Shown here piece after piece: positions 34,323 to 42,345 of a DNA stretch of 64,000 bases. The notes under the pieces are model-generated. The model was not told the origin of the DNA and did no database searches. It saw nothing but the letters and a program-made list of their open reading frames with translations. The stretch comes from JAJZXY01 sp046706185 (lineage in GTDB: Archaea; Thermoplasmatota; Thermoplasmata; Sysuiplasmatales; Sysuiplasmataceae), in assembly GCA_046706185.1 (NCBI GenBank), contig JBJKPR010000002.1, positions 33,389 to 97,388 on the forward strand, read 5' to 3'. The position numbers and the translations under genes were made by a program. The first letter of the stretch is position 1, and each line of letters starts with the position of its first letter.

Positions 34323-35072
34323 TCAGAAGAGGAACGAGCCGCCCGATACGCTCACCGTCGAGCCGTTTACGTATGATGCCTCTTCAGAGGCAAGGAAAAG
34401 GACGGCTGACGCAACATCCTCCGGCTCGCCAATCCTCCTCGAAGGAATCTGGGAGGCGATTTCAGCCAGCTGTTCTTCGGTGTAGTTGTCCAGTATCCTT
34501 GTCCTGATTGATCCGGGGGCAACCATGTTCACTGTGATGCCGAAGGGCCCGAGCTCCAGTGCAAGGGATCTGGTGAAACCTATCATGCCGGCCTTCGATG
34601 CAGCATAATGGGCGCCGTGCCTGGAGCCTTTGAATGCAAGTTGTGATGTTATGTTGATTATCCTGCCGTAATGCTGCTCCTTCATGAGAGGGACAGCCTC
34701 GCTTGTGCAAAGGAAGACGCTGTCAAGGTTGTTGGACAGAGTTCTCCTCCAGCTTCCGAAGTCTATTGCACCGAACTGGCTCCTTTCATAGATGCCAGCG
34801 TTGTTCACAAGAACATCTAGCCTCCCCCACCTCTCCCTTATGCTGGAAATCATGCTTCTGACGCTCTCCTGGTCGGAGACGTCCGCCCTGTAGAGAAACA
34901 CGCTTGACTCATCGGTGCCTTCGTCACGGATCGAGCTCAGGAGAGAGTTCGCTCCACTTTCGTTTCCAAGATAGTTGATGCAAATAGAGAAACCGGCTGA
35001 GGAAAGGCTGTGGGCTATCGCTCTTCCGATTCCCCTGGAAGCACCGGTAACAAGTGCTGTCCTGTTCACCAT
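34323..35072 (-). CDS. Short-chain dehydrogenase/reductase (FabG-like)
   Basis: A 249-residue classical SDR. Cofactor motif TGASRGIGRA, NNAG at about residue 88, catalytic serine in NITSQLA and YAASKAG with Tyr and Lys. Closest in pattern to 3-oxoacyl-ACP reductases, but such enzymes act on many alcohols; the substrate is not evident. It follows thiI on the same strand after 26 bp. A TATA-like CTAATTAC (plus-strand about 35094-35101) suggests a separate leaderless message. Confidence 0.88.
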   Translation of the reverse strand: MVNRTALVTGASRGIGRAIAHSLSSAGFSICINYLGNESGANSLLSSIRDEGTDESSVFLYRADVSDQESVRSMISSIRERWGRLDVLVNNAGIYERSQFGAIDFGSWRRTLSNNLDSVFLCTSEAVPLMKEQHYGRIINITSQLAFKGSRHGAHYAASKAGMIGFTRSLALELGPFGITVNMVAPGSIRTRILDNYTEEQLAEIASQIPSRRIGEPEDVASAVLFLASEEASYVNGSTVSVSGGSFLF

Positions 35073-35098
35073 GCCTCAAAATAACCCTGATGGCGTAA

Positions 35099-35842
35099 TT
35101 AGATTTGTGCACGGGCGGTAACGGATCTCACTGGTGTCTCCCCGGCTGAATAGGAGACGACCTCCCTGCCGCCGACTGCGGCTTCAACCAGGGAAGGGAG
35201 GTCGAATTTGCCCTCCTCGGCTTCGACCTTCCCCACCTCCGTATGGGTGGAGGGGTTGCCAATTGAGAAGAGGGTGCAGCAGTCTTCATGCGGCCTGATT
35301 GATATTTCGAATGTCCCTATTGCCTTCGCTATGTCGATGATCTCCGTTTTGTCGAAGCCGATAAGAGGCCTGAGCAACGGCATTGAAACAGACTGCTCGA
35401 CTGTGGAAATGTTTGAGAGCGTCTGAGAGGAGACCTGGCCAAGGCTGTCTCCTGTCACTATGAAGGAGGCGCCGCTCTCCTCGGCTATCTTTTCCGCGAT
35501 CATTGCCATCGCACGCCTGTACATGACAATTCTCAGATTATTGGCAGTGTTCCTGAATATGCTCTCCTGTATGTCGAGGAACGGAACAAGATGCAGCCGG
35601 CCCCCTCCCTGCAGTGGCAGAAGCACTGCTGCAAGTTCCCTGGCCTTTTCGATCGCTGAGCTGCACGAGAAAGGATAGCTGTGAAAATGGACGAGTTCGA
35701 CCCTGAGGCCGGACCTCATGCTCATCCATGTGGCAACTGGCGAATCGATACCGCCCGAAAGCAGGCAAACAGCACCCGGGCCACTCCCGGGATGGACGGG
35801 CTTAACAGCAGATGATGTCTGGACCTCGATGAAATGCTTCAT
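35099..35842 (-). CDS. thiI: ThiI-type sulfurtransferase, PP-loop domain only
   Basis: A 247-residue protein with LLSGGIDSPVATW (PP-loop), VTGDSLGQVSSQTL, LRPLIGFDKTEI and PHEDCCTLF, all hallmarks of the ThiI adenylation/sulfur-transfer domain for 4-thiouridine at tRNA position 8. The N-terminal ferredoxin-like and THUMP domains (about 165-180 residues) that bind tRNA in usual ThiI proteins are absent, and so is a rhodanese domain. A TATA-like AAGTTAATC about 30 bp before the ATG indicates that the short form is the natural start. A separate THUMP partner may exist elsewhere, or the protein may act in thiamin or another thiolation. Confidence 0.82.
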   Translation of the reverse strand: MKHFIEVQTSSAVKPVHPGSGPGAVCLLSGGIDSPVATWMSMRSGLRVELVHFHSYPFSCSSAIEKARELAAVLLPLQGGGRLHLVPFLDIQESIFRNTANNLRIVMYRRAMAMIAEKIAEESGASFIVTGDSLGQVSSQTLSNISTVEQSVSMPLLRPLIGFDKTEIIDIAKAIGTFEISIRPHEDCCTLFSIGNPSTHTEVGKVEAEEGKFDLPSLVEAAVGGREVVSYSAGETPVRSVTARAQI

Positions 35843-35977
35843 CCTGTGCGGGAGTTAGCGTGCGGGGATGATTAACTTTTCGGTGGGGAATACCCAGCAA
35901 CATGACGCTGGCGGGCGCCTGGAACTGTCAGACAATTGGCGTACAAAAACAGCATTTCCGCCTCAAAATGTAGAAAG

Positions 35978-35986
35978 ATTTATAAC
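35978..35986 (+). promoter_or_regulatory. TATA box of ftsZ
   Basis: ATTTATAAC lies about 40 bp before the ATG, predicting a leader of about 12 nt. Confidence 0.55.
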
Positions 35987-36021
35987 TTCATCCTGAGTTA
36001 AGGGTTTTCAGGGATGCACTT

Positions 36022-37197
36022 ATGCCAAATTCTCTTGTAAAGGATGCGCTAGGCCCTGATTTCAGGGTGCCCGCGGAGCAGGTTTCGTACATGCCCCCTG
36101 CATCGCAGGCGGGACAGATGAGCAAGGATGACGAGGAGCTCGCAAGGATTGCGTCGGCACTCGATGTCTGTATAAAGATCATCGGATGCGGAGGCGGCGG
36201 GACGAACACAATAACAAGATGTCATGATTCTCAGATACAGGGCGCCCAGATGTGCGCCGTCAACACGGACGCAAAGCATCTGCTTTCCGTTCATTCACAG
36301 AGGAAGATACTGATTGGCAAAAGGCTGACGCAGGGACTGGGCGCAGGTGCAATACCGGAGGTTGGAGAGGAGGCGGCAAGGGAGGCCGACCCGGAGATAA
36401 GGTCATTCCTTCAGGGCTCGCAGATAGTATTCGTCACGGCAGGGATGGGGGGTGGAACAGGAACTGGCTCTGCCCACTACGTTGCAAGGCTGGCGAAGGA
36501 GATGAAGGCGCTGACAATCGGCGTTGTCACGCTTCCCTTCAAGGCAGAGGGCGAACTCAGGATGGAGAATGCAATGGCCGGGCTCGAGAAGCTCAGGCGC
36601 ATTTGCGATACAACGATAGTGATACCAAACGACAAGCTGCTCGACCTCGTTCCAAAACTGCCAATAGAGGCTGCGTTCAAGGTGGCCGACGAAGTGCTGA
36701 TGCAGACACTGAAAGGGCTCACTGAAATAGTCACAAAGCCAGGTCTTGTCAACCTTGATTACGCGGACATCATGACCGTCATGAACGAGGGAGGAGTGGC
36801 CTTCGTCGGTATAGGTGAGAGCGATTCGGATGACAGGCGCATAGAGGAGGCTGTCAGCGAAGCTCTGAACTCGCCGCTTCTTGGAGAAATCAACCTTGCG
36901 GATGCCGCGGGTTGCCTGATAAGGGTCACAGGCGGGCACGACCTGACAATATCGGAGGCGCAGAAGGCGGCCGAAATAGTCAGCTCGACAATAAGCAGGA
37001 ATGCGCGCATAATATGGGGCTGCTCTGTGGATGACAGTTCAGAGGGGACCGTCAAAGTGCTCCTGATAGTCACGGGTGCAAGGTCGAAGTACATGCTCGC
37101 GAAGGAAGATTCGATACAGACCGTTCCCGAAGTCGGAAGAGCGGCCGCGACTGCTGTGACCCAGGACTTCGATGACGGTATAGACATCATAAGGTGA
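36022..37197 (+). CDS. ftsZ: Cell-division tubulin homologue FtsZ
   Basis: A 391-residue GTPase that forms the division ring. GCGGGGTNTI begins the nucleotide-binding domain, VNTDAKHL follows, GGGTGTGSA is the tubulin signature loop, and NLDYADI is the T7 loop with catalytic aspartates, so both nucleotide binding and hydrolysis elements are intact. A 45-residue N-terminal extension precedes the core. The end DFDDGIDIIR resembles the C-terminal conserved peptide of archaeal FtsZ that binds SepF or anchors. It is a single gene with its own promoter. Confidence 0.95.
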   Translation: MPNSLVKDALGPDFRVPAEQVSYMPPASQAGQMSKDDEELARIASALDVCIKIIGCGGGGTNTITRCHDSQIQGAQMCAVNTDAKHLLSVHSQRKILIGKRLTQGLGAGAIPEVGEEAAREADPEIRSFLQGSQIVFVTAGMGGGTGTGSAHYVARLAKEMKALTIGVVTLPFKAEGELRMENAMAGLEKLRRICDTTIVIPNDKLLDLVPKLPIEAAFKVADEVLMQTLKGLTEIVTKPGLVNLDYADIMTVMNEGGVAFVGIGESDSDDRRIEEAVSEALNSPLLGEINLADAAGCLIRVTGGHDLTISEAQKAAEIVSSTISRNARIIWGCSVDDSSEGTVKVLLIVTGARSKYMLAKEDSIQTVPEVGRAAATAVTQDFDDGIDIIR

Positions 37198-37291
37198 GCA
37201 CACAGCAGCAGAAGCTGAACAAACGCCTTACACAAACAATTTAATCCGTTCTGTTTTCAGCAGAGTGTTGGCCCAGAAGCAATGCTTACTT

Positions 37292-38152
37292 TCACGACAC
37301 GTCAATGTTGCCATTCTGTGTAGTGGCGTGGAGTGTTGCCGAACCTGTTCCATGGATACCGTAGAATGACTTCTGTGTCGAGATGACTGAAGTAAAAGTG
37401 AGCCCCGTAACGCTGACCGTACCCGTGGATGTGGCCACAGCGACTACGACGCTCACCGCAGGGTTCAGGCCTATTGCCACGTTGCCGTTGTTCGTCGAAA
37501 TATCAGTTGTGCCGGACGTGACGCTGCTGCCGAGTACCTCGAAGTTGATGTTGCCGTTCTGAGTGGATGCGGTCATATTCATAATTCCGCCGGTAGCGAT
37601 GTTTATGTTGCCGTTGTCGCTGAGAAGATGGATGCTGCCGCTTTTGCCTGCAGTAAACATGATGTTGCCGTTCGTAGTCTGAAAGTAAAGCCTGTCAGAG
37701 TCGCCCGGGGCGGAGACTGCCATGTTGCCGTTGGATAAGGTTGCGCTCACAGACCCTGCTCTGGGTATGAGAGGCAGGTAGAGGACGGCAGTAGAACGAA
37801 TGACTCCTGTGCGTGGAATCGTCGCCGTAAGGTTGACCGAGTTATGTGCATACTGTGACGTCAGGTTCATCGGTGGGCCGGCCCCTATCGGAAAGTACAC
37901 CACGCTGACAGTCAGATAAACAGTGCCGTTAGGGCTGTTGACCACGTTCAGGTTAGTGTTGTCAGCCACAAACTCAACCGCATATCCGTCTGTGACATGA
38001 TAGGCTGCGCTGTTTCTAGAAACCGTCGCACCGGCGAAAGGCAGGCCGACTGCATATAAAAGGATAAGAAAAGAGGACGCGATCACGATGGCCGCTATCA
38101 CCACGGCTATGACAACGATGATGATCGGGGGGAGCCTCTTCCTTTCGCTCAT
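37292..38152 (-). CDS. Membrane-anchored surface beta-repeat protein (DUF4097-like)
   Basis: A 286-residue protein with a basic N terminus (SERKRLPP), one long membrane segment (residues 10-34) and an outside domain. NGN(I/M/V) recurs at residues 141, 161, 180, 199, 222 and 280, giving a repeat of about 19-20 residues that predicts a right-handed beta-helix or solenoid as in DUF4097 putative adhesins. Sequons (NGT, NLT, NMT) support exposure at the surface. Function may be adhesion or envelope-stress sensing; this is inference. The winged-helix gene lies 65 bp upstream on the same strand, so the pair probably forms an operon. Confidence 0.72.
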   Translation of the reverse strand: MSERKRLPPIIIVVIAVVIAAIVIASSFLILLYAVGLPFAGATVSRNSAAYHVTDGYAVEFVADNTNLNVVNSPNGTVYLTVSVVYFPIGAGPPMNLTSQYAHNSVNLTATIPRTGVIRSTAVLYLPLIPRAGSVSATLSNGNMAVSAPGDSDRLYFQTTNGNIMFTAGKSGSIHLLSDNGNINIATGGIMNMTASTQNGNINFEVLGSSVTSGTTDISTNNGNVAIGLNPAVSVVVAVATSTGTVSVTGLTFTSVISTQKSFYGIHGTGSATLHATTQNGNIDVS

Positions 38153-38217
38153 TCCATCGTGCCGTCCTCAATGCCCTGGTTTTCGCACAGCGGTTGCAAA
38201 AATCAGACCAGCCGTGC

Positions 38218-38526
38218 CTACCCTCTGGACACCTCTTTCACTATTCCCTCCGGGCTGAGAAGTATCTTGAAGTCCTTCAGCGTGTAATATCGAAGTGCCC
38301 TTGCGCTATCCCGTCCGGCAAGCCTGATCTTGCTCGAAACAAAGCCCGAATCCTCGAGTTTCTTCATGTGTATCTTGCACAGTCCCCTAGAAAGCCGCGT
38401 CTTCTTGGCAATCTCGGAGAGATACATCTCCCTCCCCTGGTTCTGTTTCAGAACAGAGATTATTCTAAGCCGATGGATGTGAGCCAGCCCGTCAATTCTC
38501 TTTGCGAAATCTCTTGCTTTGGCCAT
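38218..38526 (-). CDS. ArsR-like winged-helix transcriptional regulator
   Basis: A 102-residue DNA-binding protein. HRLRIISVLKQNQGREMYLSEIAKKTRLSRGLCKIHMKKLEDSGFV, read in parts, is a helix-turn-helix plus recognition helix, and the basic wing contains RALRYYTLKD. No metal-binding cysteine pair is seen. It lies upstream of the surface beta-repeat gene and has a perfect palindrome in its own promoter, so it probably autoregulates and controls the surface protein. Confidence 0.8.
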   Translation of the reverse strand: MAKARDFAKRIDGLAHIHRLRIISVLKQNQGREMYLSEIAKKTRLSRGLCKIHMKKLEDSGFVSSKIRLAGRDSARALRYYTLKDFKILLSPEGIVKEVSRG

Positions 38527-38542
38527 GTTGCGTCATAAAATC

Positions 38543-38552
38543 AATACGTATT
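38543..38552. promoter_or_regulatory. Perfect palindrome, candidate operator of the winged-helix gene
   Basis: AATACGTATT is a perfect 10-bp palindrome whose centre is about 21 bp before the ATG and just downstream of a TATA-like CTATATACC on the minus strand (plus-strand about 38559-38568). That is the expected transcription-start region, so binding there would block initiation. Confidence 0.6.
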
Positions 38553-38596
38553 ATTTAGGTATATAGGAGTCGTATTTACTATACTTATTGTCAGAT

Positions 38597-38630
38597 GGCC
38601 GGAATTTGCACGTAAAGTGGACTTCCGGCC
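38597..38630. repeat. Inverted repeat in the non-coding stretch
   Basis: GGCCGGAA at 38597-38604 and TTCCGGCC at 38623-38630 form a perfect 8-bp stem with an 18-nt loop. Confidence 0.7.
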
Positions 38631-39325
38631 GGTGGAGGAGCGTAGCGAAGCCTGACAGGCAGCACGCGGACGTGACACGGACAGTGCTCTTTTCGAGAAG
38701 AGGAGTGTGATTGCACGAGCCTGGCAGCAGGCTGTACGGTAATGACCCATGAAACTGTGAAGGCAATGTGCTGCCCTGTTACGGTCGGAGAGCCACTATG
38801 GTGCCGGAGATATTCCCTCTCCCGGTTCTGCCATATCATGGTTTCTGATCGGGCCAAGGGAAAGCCGATCATGCCTGTGTTCCATCTCGACCAGCCCTGC
38901 AGGCGGGAGGAAGGTACGAAGCTTTATGATGCCCATCTCTAGCCAGGGCAGAAAAAAATCACGACAAGAACAGGTGGATAACGAGCTGCGGCTGCCCCAG
39001 AGTCCTGACATAAGGCACGGTGCGGCAGATGCGGCGGCGTTTTCTGATATCTGGAGGGGAATCGCACGAGCCGCGCCTTCAGGACGTTGAAGTAACCGCG
39101 GAGACAGGACTGATGCGTGGCAGGCGAAGGGAAATGGCAGACGCGTGATCAAGCAGGCTCATTGAGTCCACTCGTGAATGGCCTGCAGGGCCTGCGCCAG
39201 GGACATCGGTGAAGTTCAATGTGCTCCCGGCGACAAGAAAGCACCGAAACTCGCCTCCTGGAAGCGGATAAATGATATGCAACGCTGCACAGGTGCAGGG
39301 AGCAGGCCCCAGTTGGAGTGAAGGT

Positions 39326-39832
39326 CTACTTCGTCTGCTCTATCTGCACATAGCACGGCGACGGCAGCTTGACAGATGCCCTGTGAAGTGCATCCTTGGC
39401 TGCATCCACGTGCTGCGGGTTCACCATGACTGTAAGAACTACCTGATCCCTCTTGACCCTGGCAGCGGTGCCAATAGCCTTTCCGAACGCAGCACGCATG
39501 CCGTCCGACACACGGTCAGCACCCGCACCTGTTGCGAGCTTGTTCTCCCTCAGCACATTGTGGGGGTAAACCCTCACCTTCATGCGGAAACCCGAAGCAC
39601 CTGCCTTCTTGGACAGTGACCTGTTTGCCGAAATCCTTGCCGCCTCAAGCGCGGTGTGCCTTATCTGGCACTCCTCCTTGACGTGGAGTTTCAGCGTGAC
39701 TGGGAAAGTGGACCTGAGGTCGCCCTGATCGAACTGGCCTATCCTGGGAGCTGGCACACCGCCCATGTACTCCTTCCTGGCATAGGCCTGCCCTCTGATC
39801 CTCGTATACATCCTTGCTGGTTTTCTGGCCAT
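39326..39832 (-). CDS. rpl10e: Ribosomal protein L10e (uL16)
   Basis: A 168-residue large-subunit protein at the base of the central protuberance, near the tRNA elbow. The start ARKPARMYTRIRGQAYARKEY and the basic core ANRSLSKKAGASGFRMKV, HNVLRENKL and ADRVSDGMRAAFGKAIGTAARV are family-typical, as is the length. A TATA-like TTAAATAAT (plus-strand about 39872-39880) lies about 40 bp before the ATG. It is a single gene, not in a ribosomal operon, as often in archaea. Confidence 0.96.
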   Translation of the reverse strand: MARKPARMYTRIRGQAYARKEYMGGVPAPRIGQFDQGDLRSTFPVTLKLHVKEECQIRHTALEAARISANRSLSKKAGASGFRMKVRVYPHNVLRENKLATGAGADRVSDGMRAAFGKAIGTAARVKRDQVVLTVMVNPQHVDAAKDALHRASVKLPSPCYVQIEQTK

Positions 39833-40079
39833 ATGAACACCGAATCGAAGTATTTTCGACTAACATGGTTGATTATTTAACTGTTTTGCGATGTTTCTAT
39901 AGCCTGAAGTCCCTGACAAGGGGCACAAACTGGGAGCGTGGATGGCTTCGCCACATCAGTTACATTATTAAGTTTGTGCGTTCCTGTAGAAACACAGCTT
40001 CGGCGAACCAGTGACTGCAGCCCTGCTGATCGGAAGGTGGCGGGGCGCGGGTGAAGGTTCGACTGCAGGTGATCGGAAT

Positions 40080-41099
40080 ATGACCGCGAGAATCGCAGTT
40101 AACGGATTTGGAACAATTGGCAAGAGGGTCGCTCGGGCGGTGATGCTCCAGGATGATATGGAACTCATGGGTGTTACCAAAACGAAGCCCACATACGAGG
40201 CAAGGATCGCCAACAGGGAGGGTATGCCCCTCTACACGATAGATGAGAAGCAACTGGGAGCATTCAAGGAACAGGGCCTGAAGGTGGAAGGAGTCCTGAA
40301 TGAGCTCCTGACGAAGGTGGATCTGGTGGTTGACTGCACACCGAACGGCGTGGGTGAACAGAACAAGAAACTCTACGAGGAGGCGGGCGTACGTGCCATC
40401 TTCCAGGGAGGGGAGGGACATGAGCTTACAGGGCTGTCGTTCAACGCCTTTTCGACATACGATGAGGCTCAGGGAAAGAAGTGGGCAAGGGTAGTTAGCT
40501 GCAATACAACTGGCCTTATCAGGACTCTGTATCCGCTCGACAGAATGTTCAAGATAGAGAACACGTTTGCCGCAATAATCAGGAGGGGTGCAGACCCAGC
40601 TGAATCGAAGGGCAGCGCTCTCAACGCTGTCGAACCCTCCCTTCACGTACCGACCCACCATGGCGTGGATGTGAAGACCGTACTGCCGTGGCTGAACATA
40701 AGCACCATGGCCGTCAAGGTGCCGACAACGAACATGCATGTCCACTGCATACATGTAAAGCTCAGGAAGAAGGGGGTCAAAACCTCAGACGTTCTGTCGC
40801 TGTGGGACCAGATGCCCAGAATCAGATTTGTGAGCGGAAAGCACGGCATCAAGACAAGCGGACAGATAATGGAGATAGCGAGGGATCTTGGAAGACATAG
40901 CGGTGACTTTGCTGAAACGGTGATATGGGAAGATGGAACACATGTTTCAGACGACTCGCTCTACTACTACCAGGCGGTGCACCAGGAAAGTGATGTCATA
41001 CCCGAGAACATAGACTGCATAAGGTCGATGATGCAGCTCGAGAAGGATGCCACCCGCAGCATAAGGAAAACAGACAAATCTCTTGGCATTGCAAAGTGA
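40080..41099 (+). CDS. gap: Glyceraldehyde-3-phosphate dehydrogenase, archaeal type II
   Basis: A 339-residue NAD(P)-dependent tetrameric enzyme of the archaeal class. AVNGFGTIGKRVARAV binds the cofactor, SCNTTGLIR holds the catalytic cysteine, and HVPTHHGVDVKTVLPWL contains the active-site histidines. It interconverts glyceraldehyde-3-phosphate and 1,3-bisphosphoglycerate. The ATG starting TARIAVNGF fits the family; an upstream in-frame start (40011) would add 23 non-conserved residues. A TATA-like CATTATTAAG at 39962-39971 would give a leader of about 85 nt. pgk follows after 4 bp, forming an operon. Confidence 0.95.
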   Translation: MTARIAVNGFGTIGKRVARAVMLQDDMELMGVTKTKPTYEARIANREGMPLYTIDEKQLGAFKEQGLKVEGVLNELLTKVDLVVDCTPNGVGEQNKKLYEEAGVRAIFQGGEGHELTGLSFNAFSTYDEAQGKKWARVVSCNTTGLIRTLYPLDRMFKIENTFAAIIRRGADPAESKGSALNAVEPSLHVPTHHGVDVKTVLPWLNISTMAVKVPTTNMHVHCIHVKLRKKGVKTSDVLSLWDQMPRIRFVSGKHGIKTSGQIMEIARDLGRHSGDFAETVIWEDGTHVSDDSLYYYQAVHQESDVIPENIDCIRSMMQLEKDATRSIRKTDKSLGIAK

Positions 41100-41103
41100 T
41101 GAC

Positions 41104-42342
41104 ATGTTGCTTGAAGGAATAAGGACAATAGATTCCTTCGACCCCGGGAGCAAGAAGGTACTGCTCAGGGTAGACCTTAATTCTCCAGTAGACAGGGACA
41201 CGCTTGCGATAGAAAACGCATCAAAGGTGGAGGCGGCAACCATCACGCTGAAGGAACTCCTTTCGAAGGGAGCCTCGGTCGTCATGCTTGCACACCAGGG
41301 AAGACCGGGGGATTATGATTTCATCTCGCTGGAGAAACACTGTGAAATCATGAGGAAGACGGTTCCCGGGCTGAGGTTTGTCGACGACGTCTGCGGTGCG
41401 AGGGCGATAGAGGCAGTAAAGGGCATGAAGCAGGGCGATTCGGTTCTTCTTGAGAACGTCAGGCGACTTGATTACGAGCAGAAGAAGGCGACGGCAGAAG
41501 AACATTCGAAGACAGAGCTGGTGAAGAACCTCTCACCCCTGTTCGACTATTTTGTGAACGATGCATTTGCGGCCGTGCACAGGCCACACTGTTCGATGGT
41601 GGGCTTCACCGTCACCCTCCCATCAACCGTCGGCAGGCTGATGGAGAATGAGCTGAAGCATCTGTCGCCGCTAATCGACGAACCGAAGAGACCGGCTGTA
41701 TACGTTTTCGGCGGCAAGAAGTTTGGCGACTTCCTTCCCACCCTGAAGTCAGTGGTCGACAACGGCCACGTCGACAGGGTGCTGCTCACAGGCTATCTTG
41801 CGATTGCGTTTCTCGTGTCCAGCGGCATTCGCGTAGACGACGCAACCCGTGCTGCAATCAGCAGTGAGGCGGACGAAGCGTTCTTCGACCAGGCAAGAGA
41901 ACTGATTGGCAGGGGTCCGAAGATAGTCCTACCGTCTGACATGGGATTTGAGGCAGATGGTGTAAGGTCTGATCGTAAAGTGGGGGAGTGGCCCGCGGTA
42001 GGGAAGGCGCTTGACATAGGGCAGAATACAATGAATGAATATTCCAGCATCCTGTCAGGAGCTGGTACTGTGTTTATCTCGGGACCAGCCGGAGTCTACG
42101 AGAAGAAAGGGTTCGAGCAGGGCACCAGGAGTGTATTCGAGGCAGCAACCAGATCAGGCATATACAGCGTAATAGGCGGCGGGCATACTTCAGCAGCCGC
42201 GCAGAAACTCGGTTTTGACCGCAAGGTTTCGTACGTGAGCACAGGAGGAGGTGCGCTCGAGGCACTGATATCAGGCAAGAAGCTTGCGGTGCTGGAGTAC
42301 CTCAGGGAAAGCGCCACGAAATTCTCTGGCAGGTTCATCTGA
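41104..42342 (+). CDS. pgk: Phosphoglycerate kinase
   Basis: A 412-residue enzyme transferring phosphate between 1,3-bisphosphoglycerate and ADP. LLRVDLNSPVD, the basic-patch MLAHQGRPGD, NDAFAAVHRPHCS, FGGKKFGDF, GPAGVYEKKGFE and GGGHTSAAA are all conserved. The ATG 5 bases after the gap stop is chosen; an in-frame TTG within the end of gap is also possible. Operon with gap couples the two adjacent glycolytic steps; in archaea these often serve gluconeogenesis. Confidence 0.95.
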   Translation: MLLEGIRTIDSFDPGSKKVLLRVDLNSPVDRDTLAIENASKVEAATITLKELLSKGASVVMLAHQGRPGDYDFISLEKHCEIMRKTVPGLRFVDDVCGARAIEAVKGMKQGDSVLLENVRRLDYEQKKATAEEHSKTELVKNLSPLFDYFVNDAFAAVHRPHCSMVGFTVTLPSTVGRLMENELKHLSPLIDEPKRPAVYVFGGKKFGDFLPTLKSVVDNGHVDRVLLTGYLAIAFLVSSGIRVDDATRAAISSEADEAFFDQARELIGRGPKIVLPSDMGFEADGVRSDRKVGEWPAVGKALDIGQNTMNEYSSILSGAGTVFISGPAGVYEKKGFEQGTRSVFEAATRSGIYSVIGGGHTSAAAQKLGFDRKVSYVSTGGGALEALISGKKLAVLEYLRESATKFSGRFI

Positions 42343-42345
42343 GGA

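Larger units (their letters stand above)
38527..39325. other. Long non-coding stretch with many hairpins
   Basis: About 800 bp between the winged-helix gene (divergent side) and rpl10e hold no convincing protein-coding gene; frames of 66-118 codons here have irregular composition and no start signals. The part at 38597-38870 contains several inverted repeats and looks structured. No RNase P or SRP RNA motif was recognised. Confidence 0.5.

Noticed and set aside
38796..39152. Small protein genes in the 38.5-39.3 kb gap (frames of 66-118 codons on both strands)
   Set aside because: They overlap each other, lack start signals and have irregular residue composition with no motifs.
38573..39325. 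RNase P RNA or SRP RNA in the long gap
   Set aside because: The conserved core sequences I would expect (for example a GGAAAGTCC-like block or the SRP helix 8 motif) were not found on either strand.
39960..40754. A 264-codon minus-strand frame opposite gap
   Set aside because: It is antisense to GAPDH, with no recognisable motif and an atypical composition rich in Cys, His and Arg.
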